Part shown: in pieces, positions 1-8,000 of the stretch
Layout: every line of letters starts with the position of its first letter
Position numbering within the stretch: the stretch's first letter is position 1
DNA from: Mitsuaria chitosanitabida ATCC BAA-476 = NBRC 102408
GTDB taxonomy: Bacteria > Pseudomonadota > Gammaproteobacteria > Burkholderiales > Burkholderiaceae_C
Direction: 5' to 3'
Length of the DNA stretch: 64,000 nt
NCBI RefSeq assembly: GCF_001598255.1
Contig: NZ_BCYP01000021.1
Span: 1-64,000 of the forward strand
Translations under genes and position numbers: made by a program
The notes under the pieces: generated by a model
Databases searched by the model: none
Seen by the model: the letters and a program-made list of their open reading frames with translations, nothing else
What the model was told of the DNA's origin: nothing

Positions 1-16
1 CCCCCCCCCCCGCTGA

Positions 17-85
17 GCCGACCGGAAACCTCGTTGCGAGTTCATCGAGACCAACGCGCTGCGCGCGGCCAACATCGACGTCTGA
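17..85 (+). CDS. possible 3' end of an unidentified gene (partial)
   Basis: A short reading frame ends at a TGA at 83-85 and its last residues read FIETNALRAANIDV. It could be the C-terminus of a gene lying to the left of the window. The same frame is stopped by TGA at 14-16, right after a run of 11 C bases that begins the window, so the first bases may be an assembly edge rather than genuine coding sequence. I do not recognise the family. Confidence 0.25.
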   Translation, partial: ADRKPRCEFIETNALRAANIDV

Positions 86-118
86 TCGTCGGCGCGCCCT
101 GACGCCACTGCCCGAGCC

Positions 119-1282
119 CTACTCGGCAGTGGCCGGGCGCACCTTCTCCACCTCCATCCGATCCCGCCCCTTGCGCTTGGACGCATAGAGCGCCTCATCC
201 GCTCGCTTGAGCCCTTGCGAGAGTTCCGTGTCCGGCCGGTCGAACAAGGCCGCGCCGATGCTCAGCGACACCGGCTCCGGCGTCGCGAACATCTCGCGCG
301 CCTGCTGCGAGAACGCCTCGCGCAAGTCCTGACCCAACGCCTGCGCGGCCGCGTCGGTCACGCCGCGCAGCAGGATCACGAACTCGTCCCCACCCAGACG
401 CGCGGCCAGTGCGCCGGGAGGCAACACGCCGCGGATGAGATCGCTCAGCGTCACCAGCAGGACGTCGCCGGCGTGGTGGCCGTGCAGGTCGTTGACCTGC
501 TTGAAGTGGTCGATGTCGATCAGCAGCAGGGCGCCGGGACTGCCGGGCGAGGCCTGCGCCAACAGCGTCGGTGCGCGCAGATAGAGCGCGCGGCGGTTGT
601 CCAGGCCGGTCAGCGGATCGCGGGCGGCGATCTGCGCGATGCGTTCCTCGCGGCGATGGCGCTCGGTGCCCGTCATGGACATCGCGAGCAGCATGATCGC
701 CATCACGCCTTCCACCAGTGAGACCAGGATCACCGCGCCACCGAAACTGGCCAGGTTGATGAAGGCCTCCGGCACCAGGGCCGAAGCCGCCTTGGCGAGA
801 TAGAACAGGCCATGCGCCAGCAGGACGACGCGCAACTGCGCCGCACCCACGTTCAGCGCGCCGCCGTGCGGGCGCAGCAACAGCCCGGCGCGCAGGGTGA
901 TGACGGCGATCAGCAGCGACTGGACACTCAGCATCGCCCGCGACCACCAGGGCCCGCCGGGCAGCCACAGCATCGCCAGCCACACGACGGGCAGCAGCCA
1001 CCACGCGCGTGGCAAGCGCGTGCGCGTGAACTTCGCGACGCCGGCCAGGAACAGCCAGTGGGCGCCGATCAGCATGCCGTTGGAGAACCAGATCCCGATC
1101 AGCACATGGCCGCTGGAGCGCAGCAGGGCGAGCGTGCTGCCGACGGCGATGATTCCGAAGCCCGCGCTCCACAGCAGCAGCGAGCGTTCGCGCACGCTGC
1201 TCCATTCCGCGACCAGGTACAGCGCCGAGGCGGCAGCCATGGCCGTGGTGAGGACCAGCAGGGTGAAGGGATCGAGAGCCAT
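119..1282 (-). CDS. membrane-bound GGDEF diguanylate cyclase
   Basis: This 387-residue protein probably makes the second messenger c-di-GMP from GTP at the inner membrane. The N-terminal 210 residues are a series of hydrophobic helices starting directly at MALDPFTLLV. They are followed by a C-terminal GGDEF domain of about 160 residues with the entry motif ARDPLTGLDNRRAL, the metal/GTP segment LLLIDIDHFKQVND and an intact active-site motif RLGGDEF. No EAL domain is present, so synthesis rather than breakdown is expected. The frame stays open far upstream, but the residues before position 1282 are antisense to the next gene, so I start at the ATG at 1282. It is divergent from the gene at 1520. 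The input sensed by the membrane part is unknown. Confidence 0.88.
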   Translation of the reverse strand: MALDPFTLLVLTTAMAAASALYLVAEWSSVRERSLLLWSAGFGIIAVGSTLALLRSSGHVLIGIWFSNGMLIGAHWLFLAGVAKFTRTRLPRAWWLLPVVWLAMLWLPGGPWWSRAMLSVQSLLIAVITLRAGLLLRPHGGALNVGAAQLRVVLLAHGLFYLAKAASALVPEAFINLASFGGAVILVSLVEGVMAIMLLAMSMTGTERHRREERIAQIAARDPLTGLDNRRALYLRAPTLLAQASPGSPGALLLIDIDHFKQVNDLHGHHAGDVLLVTLSDLIRGVLPPGALAARLGGDEFVILLRGVTDAAAQALGQDLREAFSQQAREMFATPEPVSLSIGAALFDRPDTELSQGLKRADEALYASKRKGRDRMEVEKVRPATAE

Positions 1283-1519
1283 GGCGGTGGAGGGGTCGGC
1301 GCGCGGCGAATTGTCGCAGGCGTGGTTTTCCGGACCCGGCCACCGCCGCGCTGAAGGCCCTCCGGATCTCCCCTCGGCGACAAAGGCCCCCGACGAATCG
1401 ACGTCACCGGAACGGGTGATCCCCGGCCGGGCCGCATGACCTTCGGCCACCCCGATCGGGCGTCCGGCTTCGCAGAATGTTCGGTATCGGCCCTCGGGGC
1501 CCAGCGTCAGGTTCCCTCC

Positions 1520-2485
1520 ATGAGCAACGAACAGACCCTCATCGATCCCGATCTGGAACAACTCGCCACGGCCTTCGCCGCGCAGGCCGCCGGCGATCCC
1601 GTCGGCGCCGTGCAGCAATGGACCCGCGCGATCGGCCGGCTGGATGCGCCGATGACCGAGGCGGCCCATCGGCTCGCCGATGCCTCGCTCGACTGGCCCG
1701 CGCGATCGGCGCTGAACACCGTCGCCGACGGCGCGGCCCTGCTGCGTCGCTGGGCGGACGACCGCGGTCAGCGCCCCGCCCTGCCGCGCATGCCCTTCCT
1801 GTCCCAGCGCGCCGCCTACCAGTACTGCGCGAGCCTGGTCTACCAGCGAGGGTCGCGGGCGACGGCCAACGCGCTGCGGCAAGGCCGTGTGGTCGTCCTC
1901 GGGCTGCGTCGGGAGACCTCCACCCTGGCCAACAAGGGCCGCGGGGTCTATGACGACCACATCGTCGTGCTCAATGGCTGGCGCAGCCGCGGCAGCGTCT
2001 GCGTCCTGCCCGGCAACACCGAGCCCTCCGCCCAGTACGCGCATCGCGCGGTCGTCACCGCGGGCAAGCCGCTCGACGAGCGCTACAAGGACGTCGCGTC
2101 CCGGGGCGCGAGCCACGTCGCCGGCGTCGACGTCAACGCCGACAAGATCCGCGACGCCGGCCGCCTGCGCGCCGGCACCTATTTCTTCCGGGAGAAGCCC
2201 GGCGGCTACCTCGGTGCCCGTGCCTTCCGATCGGCCGAGGACCAGACGGTCGAGCGCGACACCAACGGCGACGGCCGCTTCGCGCTCGACGACGCCGGGA
2301 CACGCATCGACACCAAAGGCGTCGGCCGCACGATGTACATCCACTGGGGCGGCGCCGACAATGCGCCGGTCGTGAATACTTGGTCCGCCGGCTGCCAGAC
2401 GATCCCGAAGAACCATTACGGGTCCTTCCTGTCCTCGGTCGGTCAGAACCCCTCCTTCTTCTACGTGCTGATCGATGGCCAATGA
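1520..2485 (+). CDS. L,D-transpeptidase-like (YkuD-like) protein of unknown role
   Basis: This 321-residue protein has no obvious signal peptide. Near its C-terminus it carries His275 in YIHWGG and Cys292 in WSAGCQTIP. The 17-residue spacing and S-x-G-C context resemble the His...SHGC catalytic signature of L,D-transpeptidases, cysteine enzymes that cut or cross-link peptidoglycan. The first half has no recognised domain. A segment DTNGDGRFALDD looks like a calcium-binding loop. The ATG at 1520 is used because upstream codons have no ribosome site. Its stop overlaps the start of the SH3b-protein gene by 11 bases, so the two are translationally linked. Lack of a signal peptide plus a secreted partner recalls effector-immunity pairs, but that is inference and no secretion genes are nearby. 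Confidence 0.6.
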   Translation: MSNEQTLIDPDLEQLATAFAAQAAGDPVGAVQQWTRAIGRLDAPMTEAAHRLADASLDWPARSALNTVADGAALLRRWADDRGQRPALPRMPFLSQRAAYQYCASLVYQRGSRATANALRQGRVVVLGLRRETSTLANKGRGVYDDHIVVLNGWRSRGSVCVLPGNTEPSAQYAHRAVVTAGKPLDERYKDVASRGASHVAGVDVNADKIRDAGRLRAGTYFFREKPGGYLGARAFRSAEDQTVERDTNGDGRFALDDAGTRIDTKGVGRTMYIHWGGADNAPVVNTWSAGCQTIPKNHYGSFLSSVGQNPSFFYVLIDGQ

Positions 2486-3155
2486 CCGGATCTCCTTCGT
2501 CGCGCCCGCGCTGCTGCTGACCTTCGCCACGCTCGCCGGCGCCGCCCACGCGTCCGGCGGCGCGCCCGAACCCGCCTGCCGGTTCACCGCCTTCGTCGAG
2601 GAAACGGATCCCGCGGGTCTCAACGTCCGTGCGGCCCCGTCGGCCACGGCGAAGGTGCTGGGCACGCTGCCACCGGTCTGGTCCGACGGCTCCGGCCTGC
2701 GGGTACGCGTCCGCGTGGAGGTCACCGGCGTGCGCAACGGCTGGTTCCAGATCCGCGACGCCGCGGACGAGGACGTCATGACCGGCGAGCCGCCCCGCCC
2801 GACCTACGGCGGCGAGGGCTGGGTCAGCGGCAACAAGCTGATCGTGAAATCCCAGGCCGAAGCCGGGCACGCCCGTCCGGATGCGAAGTCACCGGCATCG
2901 CTTCGATTCAAGGACGGCTCGCTCTTCGACGGCAGCGACATGATGGCCGCCGGCCGGCTCGCGGACTGCCAGGGGCGCTGGGTCCTGGTCGACTACGACC
3001 TCTCGCGCGTCTCGGCCGACGTGCGCCAGCTCCTCGACATCGCTCCGGCGGCCCGCGCCGGCCGGCCCAAGGGACACGTCCGCGCCTGGATGGACCGGAT
3101 CTGCGGCATCCAGGAGACCTCCTGCGACGGACCGTCCTCGCTCGACGATCAGTGA
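2475..3155 (+). CDS. secreted SH3b-domain protein
   Basis: This 226-residue protein begins with a Sec signal peptide (hydrophobic core about residues 8-26, cleavage near AAHA-SGG). It then has an SH3b-type module whose hallmark GLNVRAAPSATAKVLGTLPP is visible at about residues 45-65. The mature protein should sit in the periplasm. SH3b modules commonly bind peptidoglycan or its peptides. The rest, including four cysteines, is not recognised. The start lies 11 bases inside the preceding transpeptidase-like gene, implying coupled expression and a functional link. It could protect against, target or regulate that enzyme. Confidence 0.62.
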   Translation: MANDRISFVAPALLLTFATLAGAAHASGGAPEPACRFTAFVEETDPAGLNVRAAPSATAKVLGTLPPVWSDGSGLRVRVRVEVTGVRNGWFQIRDAADEDVMTGEPPRPTYGGEGWVSGNKLIVKSQAEAGHARPDAKSPASLRFKDGSLFDGSDMMAAGRLADCQGRWVLVDYDLSRVSADVRQLLDIAPAARAGRPKGHVRAWMDRICGIQETSCDGPSSLDDQ

Positions 3156-3216
3156 GGTCGCGGGCGGATCGACAGCTCGAGCCGGCGGGGCGGCGCCGGC
3201 CTCTGCGAGGCCCCCT

Positions 3217-5196
3217 TCACCGGGTCACGATCGGGAACCCGACCGCCGGCTTGTCGATCAAGCCCAGGAACTGGCGCAACGCGCCGGTGTCTCCGTCGAC
3301 CTTGAGCGCGCCCGACATCACCAGCTCCATCGGCGTGGCCAGCCCCGAGCTCAGCTTGAGGAAGGCCGGCTTGGTCAGCGTGAGCGTCGCCGCCGGCGCC
3401 ATCGGCGCCTCGCCCAGGCGGTGGTGCAGCACCGCGTTCTCGATCCACAGGCCGTAGGTCTCGTTCAGGTCGGTGAAGCGGAACGCCACCGCCAGCGTCA
3501 CCCCGTCCGCCCGCGGTCCGTTCAGCGACGCGGCCATCGCGGTCAGGAACTGCTCGATCGGCGTCTGCATCAGCATGTCCATCACGCTCGCGCGCGACGG
3601 GCCGCGCTGCGGCGGGCCTGAGCGCAACTCCTGCGCGCCGGTCAGGTAGAAGTTGCGCCACGGCGCCGATTCCGCCGCATAGCCCAGCTGCTCGAAGCTC
3701 TTCGCCAGCAGCTCCTTCGCGCCGGCCGCCTGGGCGGCCCGCTCGTCGGCGAGCACCACATGCCGCAGCAGCTCCGCCGCCCAGCGGTAGTCGCCCGCGT
3801 CGAAGGCCTTGCGCGCGACCGCGGTCGCGGCCTCCGCACCGCCGGCCAGCGCGACGTAATGCCGCGCGGCCTCCACCGGCGGCAGCGGATCCAGATTCGA
3901 GGGATGCGCGTCGAACCAGCCGACGTAGTACTGCGCCACCGCCCGCACGTTGTGCTTCACCGTCCCGTAGTAGCCGCGCGAGCTCCACATCCGCGCCAGC
4001 GAGGCCGGCAGCTTCACCTCCTCGGCGATCTCCGACGGCGTGCGGCCCGCGTTGATCAGCCGCACGGTCTGGTCGTGCAGATAGCGATAGGTGTCGCGCT
4101 GCGACACCATGAAGGCCTCGATGCGCTCGCGCCCCCACACCGGCCAGCCGTGCTGCAGGAAGACCACGTCCTTGTCCGCCGTCTGCCCGATCGCCTCGTC
4201 GATGAAGCGCGACCACGACAGCGAGTCCCGCACCTTCGCGCCGCGCAGCGTGTACAGGTTGTGCATCGTCTGCGAGACCAGCTCCGCGGCGCCGAAGGCG
4301 CGCAGCTCGGGCAGCTCGAAGGTCATCTCGGCCGGCGCCTCGGTGCCCGGCACGTTGTGGAAGACGAAGCGCACGCCGTCGATGGTCATCGCCTGCGTCG
4401 GCTGGTCCACCAGCACCGTCGGCGGCAGGATGCCGATGCGGCCCGAGGCCACGCCCACGCCCAGCCCCGTGTCGACCAGACCGCGCGCATCCTTCGGCAG
4501 CAGCCCGCCGTACATGTAGCCCGCGCGCCGCGACATCGCGGGACCGACCAGCACGTTCTCGCTGGTGGCCTCCTCCATGAAGCCCACGGGCGCGACGATC
4601 GGGACCTGCCGCGCCACGGCGTCCTTGGCCGACAGCACGCCCAGCGCGCCGCCGAAGTGGTCCACGTGGCTGTGGGTGAAGATCACCCCGGTCACCGGCT
4701 GCGCGCCCAGATGCTGGCGCGCGAAGGCCAGCGCCGCCGCCGCGGTCTCCTGCGTGGTCAGCGGATCGACCAGGATCCAGCCGGTCTTGCCCTGGATCAC
4801 CGTCAGGTTGGCGAGATCGAATCCGCGCAGCTGCCAGATGCCCTCGGTGACCTTGTAGAGCCCCGGCTGGTGATTGAGCCTGGCCTGACGCCACAGGCTG
4901 GGATTCACCGTGGACGGTGCCTCGCCTTGCGTGAACGCGAGCGCCTGGAAGTCCCACACGACCTTGCCCTGCTCGTCGCGGATCTGCCCGCTGGGCGCCG
5001 CGATGAAGCCGCGGCGGGAGTCCTCGAAGCTGCCGGGATCGTCGACGTCGAGCCCCACGAGGCCGGCCTTCTGACGCTCGCGGGTGAAGCTCGTCGCGTC
5101 GCCGCGCGGGTCGTCGGCGGCGGCCGCCGTCCGCGGTGCGAAGGACGTCGCGAGGCCGGCCGTGGCCAGCGCCGCGATCAGGAGGGTTCGGATCAT
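3217..5196 (-). CDS. alkyl/aryl sulfatase of the SdsA/BDS1 metallo-beta-lactamase type
   Basis: This 659-residue exported zinc hydrolase is predicted to cleave primary alkyl sulfates such as dodecyl sulfate into alcohol and sulfate. A signal peptide occupies residues 1-27 (MIRTLLIAALATAG to AAAA). The binuclear zinc motif THSHVDH is at residues 174-180, followed by FGG, and a C-terminal sterol-carrier-like dimerisation/substrate domain fits the family layout and usual length of about 650. The start at 5196 is preferred over an upstream in-frame codon because it places the signal peptide at the N-terminus. It is the last gene of a leftward operon with an acyl-CoA ligase, acyl-CoA dehydrogenase and MFS carrier, which could route the released alcohol after oxidation into fatty-acid breakdown. 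Confidence 0.88.
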   Translation of the reverse strand: MIRTLLIAALATAGLATSFAPRTAAAADDPRGDATSFTRERQKAGLVGLDVDDPGSFEDSRRGFIAAPSGQIRDEQGKVVWDFQALAFTQGEAPSTVNPSLWRQARLNHQPGLYKVTEGIWQLRGFDLANLTVIQGKTGWILVDPLTTQETAAAALAFARQHLGAQPVTGVIFTHSHVDHFGGALGVLSAKDAVARQVPIVAPVGFMEEATSENVLVGPAMSRRAGYMYGGLLPKDARGLVDTGLGVGVASGRIGILPPTVLVDQPTQAMTIDGVRFVFHNVPGTEAPAEMTFELPELRAFGAAELVSQTMHNLYTLRGAKVRDSLSWSRFIDEAIGQTADKDVVFLQHGWPVWGRERIEAFMVSQRDTYRYLHDQTVRLINAGRTPSEIAEEVKLPASLARMWSSRGYYGTVKHNVRAVAQYYVGWFDAHPSNLDPLPPVEAARHYVALAGGAEAATAVARKAFDAGDYRWAAELLRHVVLADERAAQAAGAKELLAKSFEQLGYAAESAPWRNFYLTGAQELRSGPPQRGPSRASVMDMLMQTPIEQFLTAMAASLNGPRADGVTLAVAFRFTDLNETYGLWIENAVLHHRLGEAPMAPAATLTLTKPAFLKLSSGLATPMELVMSGALKVDGDTGALRQFLGLIDKPAVGFPIVTR

Positions 5197-5265
5197 GGGG
5201 ATGTCTCGAGGAGTCGATCGGAGCGCGGCTGCCGCCGCGGTCCCCGGGTGTAGCACGGGCCGGGC

Positions 5266-6648
5266 TCAGCGGGGATCGGGCCTGACCTGGGGCGCGGGGC
5301 CGGCCATGGCGGTGGCGGCGAGCCTGGGGCCCGGTCCGGCATCGGTCTCGGATCCCGGCGCCCGCGCGAGGCGCCGGGCCGAGCGCTGCGGGTTCATCGT
5401 CATCAGCGCGACCAGTCCGCCGGCGATCAGCAGCAGGCCACCGACGAAGAAGCCCTGCTCGTAGCCCCGCGCGGCGGCGCGCGGAAGCTCCGCCGCGAGG
5501 TTCACGCCCGGCAGGCCCGAGGCCCGCTGGATCAGCCACCCCATCACCACGGGCGCACCCAAGCCACCGAGCGACGCCACCGCGTTGCCGATCGCGAGGA
5601 TGCCGCCGCGCTGCGCGCGCGGGACGATCTCGCCGAGGATCGCGGGGCCGATGGAGTTGATCGTCAGGGTCATGCCCCCCGAGATCGCCAGCATCAGGAA
5701 GCGCTGCATCGTGGACAGGTCCAGCCACAGGAGCGCGCAGTTGCCCAGTCCGGCCACCACCAGCGACAGCCCGACGAAGGCCCCCCGCGAGCGCCGCGTC
5801 GGCATGCCGCCGAGCACCAGCCGCTGCGAGGCCCAGGCCAGACCCAGGCTCACCGGGGCGGTGATCAGGATGAAGAGCGCGAACATCCGTCCCGACTGGA
5901 TGGGCGCGAAGCCCAACCCCTGCTGCAGGTAGCCGCTCAGCCAGGTCAGCGAGGCCGCCAGCACCCAGTGCGACACGAAGTGCGCCGCGAAGTTGCCCAG
6001 CACGGTCGGGTCGGTGAGCAGGTGGCCGTAGGGGAGGCGTGGCGACGGCGATGGCGATGGCGTCGCCTCCTCGACCTGCCCTTCGGCGCCGAGGAAGTAC
6101 CACGCCACGCACCACAGCAGGCCGATGACCGTGAGCACCAGGAAGTTGGCGCGCCACCCCCAATGCGCCGTGATCTGCGGGATCGCGAGGCCCGCGATCA
6201 GCAGGCCGGCCGAGCTGCCCTGATGCAGCAGCGCGATGGGCAGGCTGCGGCGCTGGTCCGGGAACCACTTGCACAGCGCGTGCGTGGCCACCGGTGACGC
6301 GGGGCCTTCCGTCAGGCCGAGCAGGACCCGGCACACGACGAAGGCGGCCAGCGAGCCCGACACCGCCAGCGGCAGCTGGATCACCGCCCAGGCCAGCGCG
6401 ATGGCCATCAGCACGCTGCGCGCCGCGATGCGGTTGGCGGCGAGGCCGCCGACGATGGCGCCGATCGCGAACAGCCAGTAGAAGCTGCCGCCGATCAGGC
6501 CGAACTCGGTGGGCGAGAGCTTCAGCTCCGCCATCATCGGCACCGCGACCAGGCCGAGCACGACCTTGTCGAGGAAGTTGCTGGTCATCATCAGCGCCAG
6601 CAGACCGGCGACGGTCCAGGCGCGCGCAGGGCGGTAGGCGCTGCTCAT
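5266..6648 (-). CDS. MFS transporter, anion:cation symporter-like
   Basis: This 460-residue inner-membrane carrier has 12 predicted helices and a long cytoplasmic loop near residue 215 that is rich in Pro and Ser. The N-terminal half contains the pattern typical of the ACS group (hexuronate/phthalate/tartrate-type organic anion importers): NFLDKVVLGLVAVPM in helix 1 and CRVLLGLTEGPASP in helix 4. The substrate cannot be read from sequence. Position in the operon between an acyl-CoA dehydrogenase (4-base gap) and an alkylsulfatase suggests an organic anion that feeds the same pathway. Confidence 0.82.
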   Translation of the reverse strand: MSSAYRPARAWTVAGLLALMMTSNFLDKVVLGLVAVPMMAELKLSPTEFGLIGGSFYWLFAIGAIVGGLAANRIAARSVLMAIALAWAVIQLPLAVSGSLAAFVVCRVLLGLTEGPASPVATHALCKWFPDQRRSLPIALLHQGSSAGLLIAGLAIPQITAHWGWRANFLVLTVIGLLWCVAWYFLGAEGQVEEATPSPSPSPRLPYGHLLTDPTVLGNFAAHFVSHWVLAASLTWLSGYLQQGLGFAPIQSGRMFALFILITAPVSLGLAWASQRLVLGGMPTRRSRGAFVGLSLVVAGLGNCALLWLDLSTMQRFLMLAISGGMTLTINSIGPAILGEIVPRAQRGGILAIGNAVASLGGLGAPVVMGWLIQRASGLPGVNLAAELPRAAARGYEQGFFVGGLLLIAGGLVALMTMNPQRSARRLARAPGSETDAGPGPRLAATAMAGPAPQVRPDPR

Positions 6649-6652
6649 GGCA

Positions 6653-7972
6653 TCAGCTCGGCAGGATCTCGCGCGCGATGGTGTTGCGCTGGATCTCGCT
6701 GGTGCCGGTGAGGATCCGCATCATGCGCAGCTGGCGGAAGGCCAGCTCCACCGGATGGTTCTGCGTCACGCCGACGTTGCCGTGGATCTGCACCGCGCGG
6801 TCGGCGATGGCGAAGCAGCGCTCGCTGATGAAGAGCTTGCAGGCCGAGGCCTCCCACTTCAGCGGATCGCCCGCGTCGGCGCGCATGGCCGCGTGCAGCA
6901 TCATGCTTTCGCAGGCGAAGAGCTCGGTCTGCATGTCCGCCAGCAGGTGCTGGATCGCCTGGAAGCGCGCGATCGGTCCGCCGAACTGCTGGCGCTCCAC
7001 CGCATAGGCCAGCGACATCCGATGCACCCGGCGCGCGAGGCCGATCATCGTCGCCGTGTGCAGCAGCCGGTTCAGGTGGATGCGCGCCATGCCCAGCCGC
7101 AAGCCGGCCCCGAACCCGCCGATCACGTTGCCCACCGGCACGCGGACCTGGTCGAAGTGGATGTCGGCGTCGATGTGCTGGCCGGACATCGGCACGTAGC
7201 TCGAGTCCACCCGCACGCCCGGGGCGTCGAGCTCGACGAAGACGGCGGTGATGCCCTTGGGACCGGCCTCCGGATCGGTCACGCACATCACGATGGCGAT
7301 GTCGGCGAAGGGACTGCCGGTGATGAAGTGCTTCTGCCCGGTGATCACGAGCTCGCCGCCTTCCCGCACGGCGCGGGTCCGGATGCTGGCGGCGTCGGAG
7401 CCCGAATGCGGTTCGGTCATCGCGAAGCACACGCCCTTGTCGCCGCTCATCACGGGACCGAGGAAGCGCGCGCGCTGATCGGGCGTGGCGATCGCCATCA
7501 GGTTGCCGATGCGCGGCGGGCCGCTGAGCTCGCCCAGCACGTGCATCGCGAAGAGCGCGCCGGTAGAGGCCAGCTCGGCCTTGAGCAGGCACAGCTCCAC
7601 CGTCGTCAGCCCCGGGCCGCCGAGCGCCTCGGGCATCGCCGCCGTCAGCAGGCCCAGCGCATGCGAGCGCTTCCAGATGTCGCGCAGCACCTCGCGCGGC
7701 AGCGGGTCGCTGGGCGCGAGACCGAGGCGGCGCTCGAGGGGCAGCAGCTCCTCCTCGATGAAGCGCAGCGCGCGGGCGCGCAGGTCCTCGTAGATCGGTC
7801 GTGTCAGCACGGGCAGCGTCGCGGGGCGGGCCGAGGGCGCGGGCCCCTCTCCCGCGACGCCAGCCGCGGTGCGATCGGTCGAGGAGGTCGAGGAGGTCGA
7901 GGAGGTCGAGGAGGTCGAGGAGGTCGAGGAGGTGGACGGGGTGGACGGGGTGACGGAAGCGGTGGCGCTCAT
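6653..7972 (-). CDS. acyl-CoA dehydrogenase family protein with a Ser/Thr-repeat N-terminus
   Basis: This 439-residue flavoprotein probably oxidises an acyl-CoA to the enoyl-CoA. Family marks are FAMTEPHSGSDAAS (FAD/substrate loop), QRQQFGGPI-like helix and the C-terminal GTSEIQRNTIAREIL. Two odd points stand out. First, residues 9-32 are a run of STS units encoded by a nine-base tandem repeat ahead of the normal start of the fold; an AAGGA ribosome site 8 bases before the ATG supports this start, although a GTG near 7811 would remove the tail. Second, the classical catalytic Glu positions hold Thr (LTGTSEI) and Asn (HLNRLL), so the base may lie elsewhere, as in ACAD10/11-like members. It is co-directional with the acyl-CoA ligase 28 bases upstream. 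Confidence 0.85.
   Translation of the reverse strand: MSATASVTPSTPSTSSTSSTSSTSSTSSTSSTDRTAAGVAGEGPAPSARPATLPVLTRPIYEDLRARALRFIEEELLPLERRLGLAPSDPLPREVLRDIWKRSHALGLLTAAMPEALGGPGLTTVELCLLKAELASTGALFAMHVLGELSGPPRIGNLMAIATPDQRARFLGPVMSGDKGVCFAMTEPHSGSDAASIRTRAVREGGELVITGQKHFITGSPFADIAIVMCVTDPEAGPKGITAVFVELDAPGVRVDSSYVPMSGQHIDADIHFDQVRVPVGNVIGGFGAGLRLGMARIHLNRLLHTATMIGLARRVHRMSLAYAVERQQFGGPIARFQAIQHLLADMQTELFACESMMLHAAMRADAGDPLKWEASACKLFISERCFAIADRAVQIHGNVGVTQNHPVELAFRQLRMMRILTGTSEIQRNTIAREILPS
7881..7934. repeat. nine-base in-frame tandem repeat (GAGGAGGTC units)
   Basis: About six near-perfect copies of a nine-base unit, read on the plus strand as GAGGAGGTC, lie inside the 5' end of the acyl-CoA dehydrogenase gene and encode repeated Ser-Thr-Ser. 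The unit length keeps frame, so copy-number change would lengthen or shorten the tail without destroying the protein. Confidence 0.85.
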
Positions 7973-8000
7973 GGTGCGGATCCTTGCGGCGGCAGGGCGG

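Noticed and set aside
1283..2779. Upstream in-frame extension of the diguanylate cyclase to 886 residues
   Set aside because: The extra residues are antisense to the transpeptidase-like and SH3b genes and have the Arg/Ala/Gly-rich look of a shadow frame.
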